Under the pieces are notes generated by a model. It worked only from the letters and a program-made list of their open reading frames with translations, was not told the DNA's origin and searched no databases. From Pardosa pseudoannulata (Eukaryota; Arthropoda; Arachnida; Araneae; Lycosidae): a stretch of 64,000 bases of DNA. The DNA lies in contig CM063507.1 of assembly GCA_032207245.1 (NCBI GenBank), positions 94,180,046-94,244,045 of the forward strand. The letters are read 5' to 3'. Positions 45,001 through 57,400 of this stretch are shown here, piece after piece; within the stretch, counting starts at the first letter, position 1, and each line of letters begins with the position of its first letter. Made by a program: the position numbers and the translations under genes.

Positions 45001-48000
45001 AATTCGTCAAAGTATAGTTCGAGTCATTGGTATATTTATATATTTCTATTATAAGTGTATTATAACAAAATTCAGTTTTTATACTACTGTATTACTACAG
45101 TACATTGATTAGCAATGTTAATAGATCTTGCCATACTAAGTGGTAGAATAGGAAGCAGAGGTTTTGACAACAACAGTTCTAATTTTGGTGGTATTAATAA
45201 ATATTGCAGGCTTGCAATTCCGTCACTTTTCTCACCTTTAGTCACTATTTTTACAATTGATCACTCTTAGTCACTTTTTAAAGTAAACAGTTACTTTTAG
45301 TCACTTTTTTCACAGCTAATGTAGTTGAAAAAAGAAAATCTGATTTAATAACAAAATATTGTAATAAAAGACCAAAAGTGTGATGCTTTAAACTAATTTT
45401 TCTTATTAAAATGTAGTTAGTCATATGGTTTCCAGAATTTAGTAATTTTAAAAAGTCGTAAAGAAGTTCCTGAAACCTACATTTGTACTGAAATGTACAT
45501 TTAATACATTAAAGAATTATACATCAAAGCACACATTTTTTTACCTTTTTCTTCACAATTTTTGTTTAGATACTCTAATCTAGCTATGTACATATTTCAA
45601 AACCTCATTAATACATGCAGAAAATTGTGATTATAAAATTAATGTATTGTATGTAATCAAATCTAATTTATAGATTTTCTTGAATAAAAAGCAATGTTGA
45701 GTTGTGTTAAACAAAATTTTTAACCTTTTTTGTATTTGACGCTAAAATCATGTCTTGCATGAATCATTTGATTTAGAGTTAAAATAAATAGAAAAATCTT
45801 AATAATAGCATCTGTAATCAAGAGGAGAAAAAAATCACTTTTTTTTTAATGTTTAGTCCCTTTTTAGTTACTTATTCTGTATTATTTGTCACTTTTCTCA
45901 CCTTTTTGAAAGTACCTCAGCAGTTGCAAGCCTGATATTGTCAAAAATTAAGGAAATTTATGACAAACCACATGGTTTTGTATGAAACAGAAACACACAT
46001 TCATATTGACAACCATATGAATATAAAGATAACTATAAAATGATAGGTTTTATTTGCCTATGAGAGTCACTGAAATTTGTACTTTTTGTGGTTAGAATAT
46101 TGTTGATAAACATTTCATTGTAACGTAAAAAATAACCAAGAATTAAATTTAAAATTAGTTCTTATATAAAAATGCTATAATTTGCGTCACATAGAAATGA
46201 AAGTTAATCCCTTGATATCTCAATATCCAGGTCAATTCAAATTGATACTATGCAGACGATGTTTAAATAATATAAAATAAGAAAGGAAGAAATGAGATAT
46301 TTAAGGGAATGACATCATAATGATAACAAAAATATTTTGACCTATATATTGTGTGATAAATTGAAAATTTAAATCTCCTTCTTTTAACCGAGGAAAACTG
46401 AGCTTAAAACAATTACATGGGACTAACAGAATGACGTCACATTGCTAGAAATATTACTTCCTTCACTTAGTTATGATGCGATAAATTAAAAAATTAATCG
46501 TATGCGTTTAACCGAGGAAAATAATGCTTAGAATAATAACATGAAACGCTTGAAAAAGAGGGGAAGGAATGGTTTTGAACGTTAAAAATTTGCAAAAACA
46601 TTCCTAGGAATATACCTAATGATTTCCCAAATTTTCAAGCCGATTGGATGTATGGCTTTTAAGTGAGTACAGACAGACACAAATTCATTTTTATATATAT
46701 AGACTACCAGGGTTTGCAAAAATCTTGATTTAAAGAAAAATCATATAAATAAGATTTTTCATTAGGCAGCAAATATGGAACAATATATACATTTTATAAT
46801 TAGTATAAAATTGTATTACTTCATTTGAATAATTTTTCTATGGGTAATGGTTGTTAAGAATAAGGTCAGGTAAGGAGTTAACAATGAATCCTTTATGTAT
46901 GTATATTTGTGTGCAAATGTATATGTGTTGGGGGTGATATTGAAAATATAAAAATTCCCCCTTCAGCAGAGTGTCCATTTAAGAATGGCTAAAATAATAA
47001 AACGAGTACATCTTTATAAAAAAACAGCAAACTACTTTATTGCAACTTGCAATCTTGAAAATAAAATTCTATTTACAAAAAATGAGTTAGTTATTTTGCA
47101 CTTCGTAATTCAAAAACTCATACTATGCGAACGCCGACGTGGCGGACTGCCGAACCGCGATCGACAACTGCCATGGCCAAGTACGACTGATAATCAACTG
47201 CGAGCAGCCTCCTCGGCTACCCGCTTATACCTCAAAAGCACATTCACAAAATTTGCATACGCCTGATGCCACTCAGGTGCAACATAACGTTCACAGCAAA
47301 CTCTGCCACGCACGTAAAACTTGATCGCTTGAGCGTATCCTGTTAACCGGCGTTTAACTGCTTCAAACATCGCAGAATAAATCGTAAGAATAAATGGGGA
47401 AAGTTGAGATTATGCATATACAGTGAGCCCTTGTTTTTCGTAGTTAATAGGAACCAAAACCTACCACGAAGTAGAATTTTCTCCTGGGAATTTTCGTGTA
47501 CACAGGTACATGAAATATTTCAAATATGTAAATAGTATTTATACTTTACACATTTAAGACAAAAATTACAACAGCATACGTATTTACTTACGTATGCTGT
47601 TGTAATTTTTATCAGTGTTTTATCTTCTGTATCAGTGCTAATTAATAAGGTTTATTCCAAAACTTTATACAGTAATAAACAATCAACATTGCTTTCTGAA
47701 AAAGGAGAGGCTCTTCTGGGCTGAACGATGGGCAAATGTTAGGGCACTGACCTTTGGATCTGGGGTTTGTGGGTTTGAGTCCCACAGTGGCATGGATGTT
47801 TGTAGCCATTCGGGATCAGCTTTAAGCAGTAGGTCCTGGTCTCATTAGCCTTCGTATTGCAAAAAAGTAGACCGTAGTGCTCCCAACTAACCTCTCTTGT
47901 GTTGGTGGCAGAGGAGAGGCTCTCAATTGACTTAAAAGCTTTATTGAAACAGTTTTTCAGATAATTGCTTTCTCTTTCTTGATGTATTGTACTGTAGATT

Positions 48001-51000
48001 CATTCACCTCGTAATGGTGTGCTACAGATGTATAACTTTTGCCCTTATTGATCATATCTAAAAGTTTCGCCTTTTTGCTGATGGTCATCATCTTCTTCCT
48101 CTTGGAACACAACACTAAAATACAGTATGCAAGACAGTCAACAACATGGCCAATACTGGCGAGATACAAGAGAAGATGCTAGGTGAGGCTGCGATGATGC
48201 GCAGATAATCCACTCGTACTCTCATTGGTCAATGTTGCACCAGAAACCAATCATGCACCTTTATGAGAGCTTGTTGTATGTACTCTAAGCCAACTCATCT
48301 CTTTGTTTGACATGCAGGGATCCTTCTCTCTTGCACATCAACATGAAACAACACTCCTATCTGCAATGTGGTTACCAACATACTTGTATTTTTTCATTTT
48401 TATTTTTTAATGAATATTTTGAAAAACCCACGAAGCACTGAAACTGCAAAACATGAAGTGTGAAGTGCTAAGGGAACACTGTATATTTATATATCTATAC
48501 ATATTTATGTACACACATAAATAATTATATATTGAATATATCACAATTATCACTCCTAAAGAATATCCATAAAAATATCTATCCTTTTTCCCCTTTCTCA
48601 TTTTTTAATTTCTAATTTCCTAGTCATAAAATCTAAGTCCATTTACCTATTTTTCAAAACCAGAATAGTGCTAATTTTCTGTTCTTTGGACATTTTTCAG
48701 CTTTCTTAAATATTCGGAGTTCGCTCTTGCCTCATAACATTGCTGATCTTGGTTAATTCTCATAGGAACAAAATCATGCAACTCCTAAGCTGTGGGGCTG
48801 ACATCAGCCGCAAATGTGTATATTCTTTGATCATTCTGTGTAGAGCTGTTGCACTGAAAAGATGGTTGATAGACTGATGCATTTCTGATGTTAAATAAAT
48901 GTGAAGTTCCATGACTCTTGGTTTTTCCAGTGCTACAATTGACATTTTAAAAAATATCTTTCCTCAGCAAGCAGGGGCAAATGAAATAATAGGGGCTAAC
49001 TACATATAAGATTTTTTAATTATACCTAAATTGTTAGAGTGATCCTTATTTTGTCATGTGATGAAAAAGCACTGTGACATATATTTATATGTATAAATAT
49101 ATATATACATGGTTTCCGTGCACCTGGAAAGTCATGGAAAATCATGGATTTAGACAATGGATTAATTTTGTCATGGAAAGTTTTGATTTTTCAAGTAAAA
49201 TGAGTAAAAGTCATGGATCCGCTAAACTACCGATTAAAAAAAATGCATTGAATTGTTTAATTCTATTTTTACTTGTCATTTAGCTGAAGTTACTGAGTTT
49301 GGTATTTATGTATTATCCTAATGACCATATTGCCAAGTAAAATTTGTTCACCAAGGAAACTCAAAGCAAGAAAGCTTAATGGGTGGGTAAATGTATATTA
49401 TTCTGGTTTTTTCTTAAATTGGAGATAATATAATAATAATTATTTTTTAATAAAAATTAGTTAAGATTTTTGCACAAAATATAAGTTTATCTCTAGGGAT
49501 ATTGTATATAAACATTATAGGGTTATATTTGGCTATTATTCATGGTCACCTGAATAATACCAAAGTACCCTGAATTCAAATTGGAAGTATTTTGATTGAA
49601 AAATTGCTGTATGAGTAAACTTAGGTATGTAGAGACAACAATTTATTTTTATGTATGTGAGTTTATTAACACTTATAAAGTAAGTTTATAGTTTTTTTAT
49701 GATAAAATTCCTGTAATTTCTCTAAAAGCATATATTTCATTTGTATGTACATCAGAAGTTTTATTCATATATACTTTAACAAAAGCTTTTTAAAGTCATG
49801 GAAAATGATCCGCTAAATCAGGGAAAGTCATGGATTTGAAACATTTTATTTTGGCAGATACCCTGTATATATAATGTAAGTTTTTTGTTAATAAATTTAT
49901 AGTGTAATTTTTTCCTCTTTTCTTTGTTTTAGCCATCTAGATATATTTTATTTTTTAAAGTTTTGAAAAATTAACCATCAATAACTGTTTTTAATATGAT
50001 TTATATTCTTATTTAGATCCACCAATCAATATTAAAAAAGAACGTGTCACTCCAGAACCTCCTGTAGTTACTAAAGACTCAGTGCAGACAGCTGCATCAG
50101 AAAGTGAAACACGAAAGCACAAAAAGAAATATAAGAAAAACAGAAGTCACCCTATTAGGAAGAAGCTTAAACACAGGTATAAGAGTTACAGTAGTGATAG
50201 TAACTCTACTAGTGAGAGTCATTTTGACGATTGGGATTCAAGGAAACTGATTGTATGGGACAGTAGTGATGAAAGTAGAAGTCCAACAAGGAAAAAAGAG
50301 GATTATGTTAATGAAAGGAAATCTCGTAGTAAAAGTCACCAGAGAAAGAAAAAAAATTATGGCAGTGATAGTGACTCTCATAGTAGAAAGAGAAGTTCCA
50401 GTAGAAAGAGAAGATACAGAAAGAGAAGTTCCAGTAGTAGGAGTAGAAGTAGAAATCGACATCGACGTAAAAAGGACTGTAGTAGTGGCAGTGATGATGA
50501 TAGACATTATAAAAAAAGAGAGAACCATTCTTATAAGAAACTTCATGCCAAAGATGAACGGCAGTTTGATTTTCAGGAGGATGCTACTGATAATAACTCT
50601 TATAAAGACAGTAAACATCTTGCCTCTTCTTCCTTTTCGAAAGGGCATCAGGCTGTACCAGAGGCAGTTTCACAAGATTTAAAGTTTGAACCCAATTATC
50701 ATCTGTATGGAGACTATTATTGTAAAGTAAGATCATTTTTTTAATATTAGGTATTTTCTAAATTCTCATCTTTGCAATTATGGTGGGGGGGGCATTTTTG
50801 TCTGTTATTAGGGATTGCCAAATTAGTTCAGTATATTCTATTCAAATTCATTGTGTTAACAACAATTGGCATAGATTCAAAGAATTACAAAACCCTTAAG
50901 GTTTTTCAAAATTTGTCAAAAAATTCATGATTTTTAATAAAACACATGAATGATACTTCTGATGTCTTAAATTTTTCATACATGTCATCATATTAATTAT

Positions 51001-51388
51001 ATATATATATAGGAATTTAGTGCAGCACATTCTCACAAGGTCGCGTCTTCATCACTGAGTGGGGTAAATAAGGAACGACAGAGGGACATTCGAGTTCGAG
51101 TCGTGGAGAGTATGAGTGACCAGGTCGAGTGAATTACCCGTGGCACTTGAGCTCCCTCAATTTATTAAACACTGAGTAGGGTTATTTTCTATGTTAAACA
51201 CCAAATAAGGTGTCTTGCCTATGTTAAGCTTCGAGTAGGAAGTCATGTCTATACCGTGTCTTCACCGTGATTTAACTATTTGTCTTTGTGCTTAAATGTT
51301 TTCTGTGTTGTTACATCATTAAATGTTTGTTATTGTTAATTTAGTCTGTCATCGAATTTGTCTAATGACACCCCTAGACACTGAACCC

Positions 51389-51441
<53 letters not shown>

Positions 51442-54400
51442 TCACATGCATATGTAACTGATTGTGGATATAATTGATTGCACATATCATATATACAATC
51501 TCTGTAATTTGTTGTATAAATATATTATGTGGAAGATAAATAATTATAAGTTTTTAACAGTTTAACCAAACAGAAAAGTAATTTACTCCTTAATTTTTGT
51601 TTATAAGTTTTACTCATACTTACTATAGATATAGATATATGGAATTTATTTTGGAGTGTTTAAAATAAATAAATCCTTTTATATATAAATACCTTAAAAT
51701 TTTCATATTTTGCTGATTCAGATGGATTTTTGATGAAAATGATTTTTGATGAATGTATGTATATACACAGGGCCGGTTCTGAGCTCGTAGTCACCTGCAT
51801 GAAAAGTAATATTTGACTGCCCTTCTATTCCTGCATGTGAGATAGTATTTGGTCACCTCTTATCAATATGTATACTTAGTAGATATTTTATCAACTACCC
51901 TAGACATTTGTCTACATGTGTGCATGCATGTATAGTACACCTACTAGACCTGGACCAGTATATATATATATAAGGAAAATTCTCAGGGGTTTTCAAAACT
52001 TAAATCAAAGGTAAAAATTCCTGCGTCATTTTGCATTCCCCTTTTTAATCCTTAACCTAAATTGACCACTGGGACTACAGTTTACGCCCTCGGAGAAGGG
52101 GCCTGACCAATTTTAATCCTACATCGCCCTAGCAGACAATTTAAGAAATTTCCAAATAAAAAGGAGATACACGCTGTCGGAGACAGAATCTTCTAGAGAT
52201 ATTTTCCCACAGATGTTGACCCAGGTGTTACGTGTCTTGGACATAGAACTTCATGCTAGCTGACCCTTCCGTTTGTCCTGTCCCTATGATGAAGTGGGAA
52301 CCCGTCCTTCAACGTTATCTTAATAAAGTTCTTTAGCTGAAACGGCATCATTTTTATGGTCCTGACTGCAACCACCCATCGAGAAGTCTGTCTCATTACA
52401 TATATATATATATATATATATGGGATGCAACGGATGTCAATTTGACCAAATATCTGGCCAGAGTTTCAGCCGGAAGTCAATATGTTATGCATTTTTTCTT
52501 CTACAATTTATTTTAAATAAATCAGCGTTATGTACTTTAGTTTTGCAACCAAATTGTAGTATTTTTCTTACCTTTTTATATTTTTTAATTAGTCAACTAT
52601 TTCTGCAATAATTTATTTTGAATTTGTTCTTTAAATTTTAGTACTCAATATCTGAATTTGACATTACTTAATTAGAAAAATCAAATCTGAATAAAAGCAT
52701 TTTTAATAGTCCACTACCTTCTTCTTTAATGGTTCTTATGTTTGTGTGTAAAACATTTCAAGAACATATTCCAATTTTTTTTATTTTATTTTCATTTATT
52801 TATTAATTTATTTTTGTAGTAAATTGTCTTTATTCTTCTATCCTCCAAAAATGTAAGTTTTGTCTTTTGTGTTCTCACATGCAAAAACACAGTTTTGCAG
52901 ATGAGACTGAGAAATGAATGATTTATGATTTTTGTAATGAAATGTATAAATAAACCTAATTTTTTTCATAAAGTTATATATATATATATATATAGACATA
53001 ATGCTCCAAAATATTTATATACATTGTTTCATATAGCATATTGTTTAACATTTTGCTCCTTTTTTTTTTAGTGTATAATTTTTGGCCGGATGTACTGCCA
53101 GAAAATTGTAATATCTGTCTACTGCCAATTATTGTTTATAGTGGCTGAATATGGCAGATGCAGTATGTTGGCCGTATAACCATTGCATCCCTAATATATA
53201 TATTCACATTCACATATATTATTACAATGCTATGTGCATTTCTACAAAAGTTAAAAAATACTGTTCTAGATGAATTTTTATTTATTTTGTATTTCTAAAA
53301 TTGTTTTTAAATGCTCTCTTGATTTTATTTCATAATATATTAAATTTTACTGGAATTTTTATTTTTAAAGGTATTATTTTGAAAATCAGCAGTTTTGTAA
53401 AATTTTTCGTTTAAATTAGAGAACAAGAGAGGTTTTTGCATTTTTTGTGTATGATTTGTACTTTTTTGTATGATAAAAACATTAACTCTTTCATAAAAGT
53501 GTGTGATTTAGAAAAAGACAGTGTGAAACAATGTTCCTTTTAGGTAAAGAGCCTGCTTTAGACATAAAGTTTTGTATTTCTAGCTATGTTCATCTGTTTG
53601 TATGCATTATGTCTCACATTTACAGTGCTTTTCACTGAAGATTTCCCAACTCAAACAAATCTGTAAAAAATATTTTATTTCCTGTAAAATTTGAAATTTG
53701 TGAGATATGCCCTTTACTTTTGATGCACAAATGTATAAGCTTTTTTTTTTATTGTTTAGTGTTATTTTAAAATATAATAATATGTTGAAATTTAACAACC
53801 TTCTCTGTAGAAATATTTAATTTTTCTTTAGGTTTGTAACGTAAGTGCCAATAACGAGCTTACTTATGAAAGTCATTTAAAAGGCAAGAAGCACATAAAA
53901 GTAAGTTTGTTTCAAGTATATTTAAACTCAGCTATATACAAGGGGTCAAAGTGTAGCACATTGCAATTAGTGAGACAAGGAATAAAGATTTAGCCAAATA
54001 CTAAATATTTGGCAGCTGAGTGCCTTTTTAAAGAGTTTCACCTCTTTTTCAAATTTTAAATTTAAAGTGAAATAAATATTAATAAAATTGCTTTTTTATT
54101 CTTTGTATCATTAATAAAACATTATTTAAAAAAAATTAAACTTTGGGTTTTTTTTTCATTAAAATTATATAATGTAATTATAATACAATATATAAATGTT
54201 TATATAAGCATTTATTTGTGCAACATACTGATATATTGATATTATTAAGGGAAGACATTTCCATTGCTCATAATCATCATGAATATATTTTAATTGCTGA
54301 TTCATATAGTATTCAAATTTAATATCACAGACTGTCTATATTCACTCTTTAAAAAAAGGTTCCAGTGCCTACTTAAATGCATATGATGATAAATTTGCAG

Positions 54401-57400
54401 CAACAAAACATTTTATCTAACATTGTTTAATACATTTACATATTATGCAGATTAAATTGAGTATGTTATATTTTTTAATAAATAATGCAGTGAAATGTGA
54501 CTGTGCAATATTCTTTGTTAAATGTATTTAAACCTGTTCAGGAAAGAGAACAAAATGCTTTAACAGGCTTGCACAATTTTCTCATTTAAGCCTAATTTCA
54601 TTTAAAAATTCATAAAAAATCATAACTTAATGTGCTAAAATTTACAGTTTATAATCCCTTATAATATCTATATATATGTAACAAAAGTTTTGTGATATTA
54701 AAAAAAAATTACAAATTTTGAAGAGAATGGTTTTGTTTTAATAAAAATGGTTTCATTCTGATAAAATTTATATTTCTGAACTTTTGAACAGCTAAAAGGT
54801 TACAATTCAGCAATTAAATACAAAATTTTGCAAAACATAATGCTGAATATTACTCTTTTCACACAGTAATGCTGCATGATAAAAGTTTTCGGTACTGTGC
54901 GGAAAAACCAAACTGAATTTAGGTCAAATTTGAGTAAACAAACTTTAGAATCCCTGAGGATAGAAAAATAGAAATATTTTAATCAGGGTCAATGTTGCCA
55001 TAAGAAACACTGTTCTGAAAAATAAGTTGTTAAATCTAATAGAGCTACTCATAAATTTTTAAATGCATAAATTTTAGATTTACCTTTTACAATTTACTAC
55101 TGTGTAAATATTTTAAATTTAATTTTAATTAAGAAACCATTAAGATATGTACTTATGTATAATCTGTAATTATCTGAATAAGCTGCAGAAAATGGTCTGT
55201 ATTGCACTCACGGGTTGTATTAAAACTACCCCTACTGCTGCCATAGAACTTTTGCTAGGCCTGCTTCCTTTGCATCTACAGATTGAAGCTGAGGCTATAA
55301 TCTGTATGAAGCGGCTTAAGAGTCTGGGTCTTTGGAGGGATTACTCTTTTTATCTCTCTTGGAGACATTTTGACTCTTCTGTGGCTTACAAGGCTTTTTT
55401 TACAATGCCTACTGATGTTATCAATACCAGGTTTACATTCTGTAAGCCCTATAGTGTTCATTTCCCCTCTCGGGTGGACTGGTTTAAGAATCCTAAGTGG
55501 CTTAAGGGCAACTGCAGGGTTTAGTTCCTGGTCATATGGGAATTCAGGGTAATAAGCATGCTGATTTTTTAGCTAGGAAGGGGTCCAGCACTTCCTTTAC
55601 TCGACCTGATCCTGTCCTTGGTATTGCTCCGGGGTGTATTAGCAATTCTGTCTTTAGGCATTTCAGGTACCTTCAGTATTCCAAGTGGCTTATTGGGGAT
55701 AGTCATAGGCAAGCTAAAGAGCTTAATCGTGACTGCCCCAGCTCACGTAGTAAGGAGCTCTTGTCGCTTAATAGGAATGGCACCACATTTTGTGTGATTG
55801 CGAGTATTTCTCGTCTCTTAGGTTTGAACACCTTGGTTGCCACCTACTTGAGTCTTGGGAGCTGCAGGACATCCCTGTTAGCTGTTTGCTGAGATTTGCT
55901 TCAGCTTGTGGCCTTTTCTCTTATGCACACTTGGGTCGTGTTTTGTTTTTCTTGGGTTTGGATACAATAGACCTCTGGTCGCAGTGCCCTGCTCTTGGGG
56001 AATCCCCCAAGGGCTGCCCTAAAGGTGATTTCATTCATTCATTCATTCATAATCTGTAATTAGAATGTTAAAATATCAAACCACGCTGTTACTCTTTACA
56101 CAAGTGCCTAAATGTTGACATGTCTGCTGTTGTTTGCCTGTTCAAAATTCAGAAAAAAAAACCCCTTTAGAACTGAAAGCCTATATTGAATGTCAACACT
56201 GTGCAGCAGTATTAAAAAATATAACAAATTTCAATTGCTATCTAGTGCTGTTAAAAAAATTCAATTCAAATATTCTGTTTCTCAATCACACCAGTGTGTC
56301 CATGGGTCCCTGAATGGAAAATTATGTTATCATAATCCTGAATAGAAGATAAAAGTAGTTTTTTTTTATCCTTTTTTTAAGCATTATTATTATTATTATA
56401 TTCAACCAAATATCTAACAATAGTCAGCAAAGGGGGTAAATGATCATTTCATCCCAAATTGCAACAGTGCAAAAAGGTTTGTCTCTGTTTAAGCTCAAAA
56501 TATATAATTTAGGAAAAATATGATTATAGTTTCATAGAATTTTTATATCCTATTTATTTTATTAATAATAATTATAATTAGTTCAAAAAATTGATTTTTT
56601 GAAAAATATAAACATATTAGCCAAATAAAATTTAATTTTGCATTTATTTGTAGGGAATGTGGCTTTAAATAATAAATTTTTGATTTGAACTATAAATTAC
56701 TAGTTTAACACTTGAGCATAATGTCAATCCCCTGGAATTGACTATAGATTTTTCATTTAAGTAGCAGCAAGTTAGCAAACACATGGTATTGAGTGTTCAA
56801 GAGGTTTTTAGAACAGCAAATACAAACAGAAGTCTTTCATCTTTCGATCTTTCATCTTTTTTCATCAACTTTCATCTTTTTGATTTCCTGGAGATGATTA
56901 ATAAGGAAAAGCTACAGATATATAAAGTTTGGTTTGATCAGAAATAATTTATTGCTCATACTGACAGTTTTCAAAAAGTATTTATTATCCAGAATACTGA
57001 AAATGCTAAGTAGGTAAAGAGATAGTAATTCATCGAATGAGTTATCTCTACCATACATGTCAGCTTATGATTGTCATTTTCTGATAGTAAAACTTTATTG
57101 TGAGCTTTTGAAGCTTCATAGGCATGACTTGGGAAAAAGCAGTTGGTCTTACAGGTGACTGTGCCCTCAGATGGTGTCATAATATGGAGATCAGTTTTGA
57201 TCTCTGTTGTTAGTGTTGCTGTCTAGTGAAAGACTGCTGGCCATATCCTGTGGGATTGTGAGCTTCTCTCAGCTTTTAGATTTGACCACCTTAGTTTGCA
57301 TTTTTATTGAGCCTTAGGAGCTGCAGGAGGTTCCTGCCAACTGTCTGCTTAGATTTGCTTCAGCCGCTGGCTTTTTTTCTAAGCACTATTGGGGTTGTGT

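Larger units (their letters stand above)
47421..48481 (-). mobile_element. Tigger/pogo-type transposon, internally deleted
   Basis: The ends CAGTGAGCCCTTG and, inverted, CAGTGTTCCCTTA resemble Tigger termini, and TA flanks both sides. The minus strand keeps the transposase N-terminus (47957-48169). The catalytic part is gone. A SINE-A (about 47715-47911) and a perfect hairpin (47561-47610) lie inside. Confidence 0.85.
42360..50016 (+). other. Large intron 2 of the zinc-finger gene
   Basis: 7.7 kb filled by a solo LTR (42801-43501), a 507-bp tandem duplication with a SINE-A in one copy (43648-44838), an R3-like repeat (44915-46704) split by a hAT-like element, a CpG-rich block (46985-47375), a Tigger element with a nested SINE-A (47421-48481), a degenerate coding-like segment (48680-48960) and a hAT-type MITE (49108-49863). 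Confidence 0.85.
50727..53831 (+). other. Intron 3 of the zinc-finger gene
   Basis: 3.1 kb containing two TA-flanked LTR-like blocks (51011-51392, 51973-52400), TA microsatellites, an end-like cagggccggttctg motif at 51769 and a hAT-like element (52422-53193). Confidence 0.8.

Noticed and set aside
50238..50682. Two further open frames (136 residues minus, 143 residues plus)
   Set aside because: They are shadows of the Arg/Ser-rich exon caused by its AGA/AGT/GAT repetition; they do not fit the flanking splice phases.
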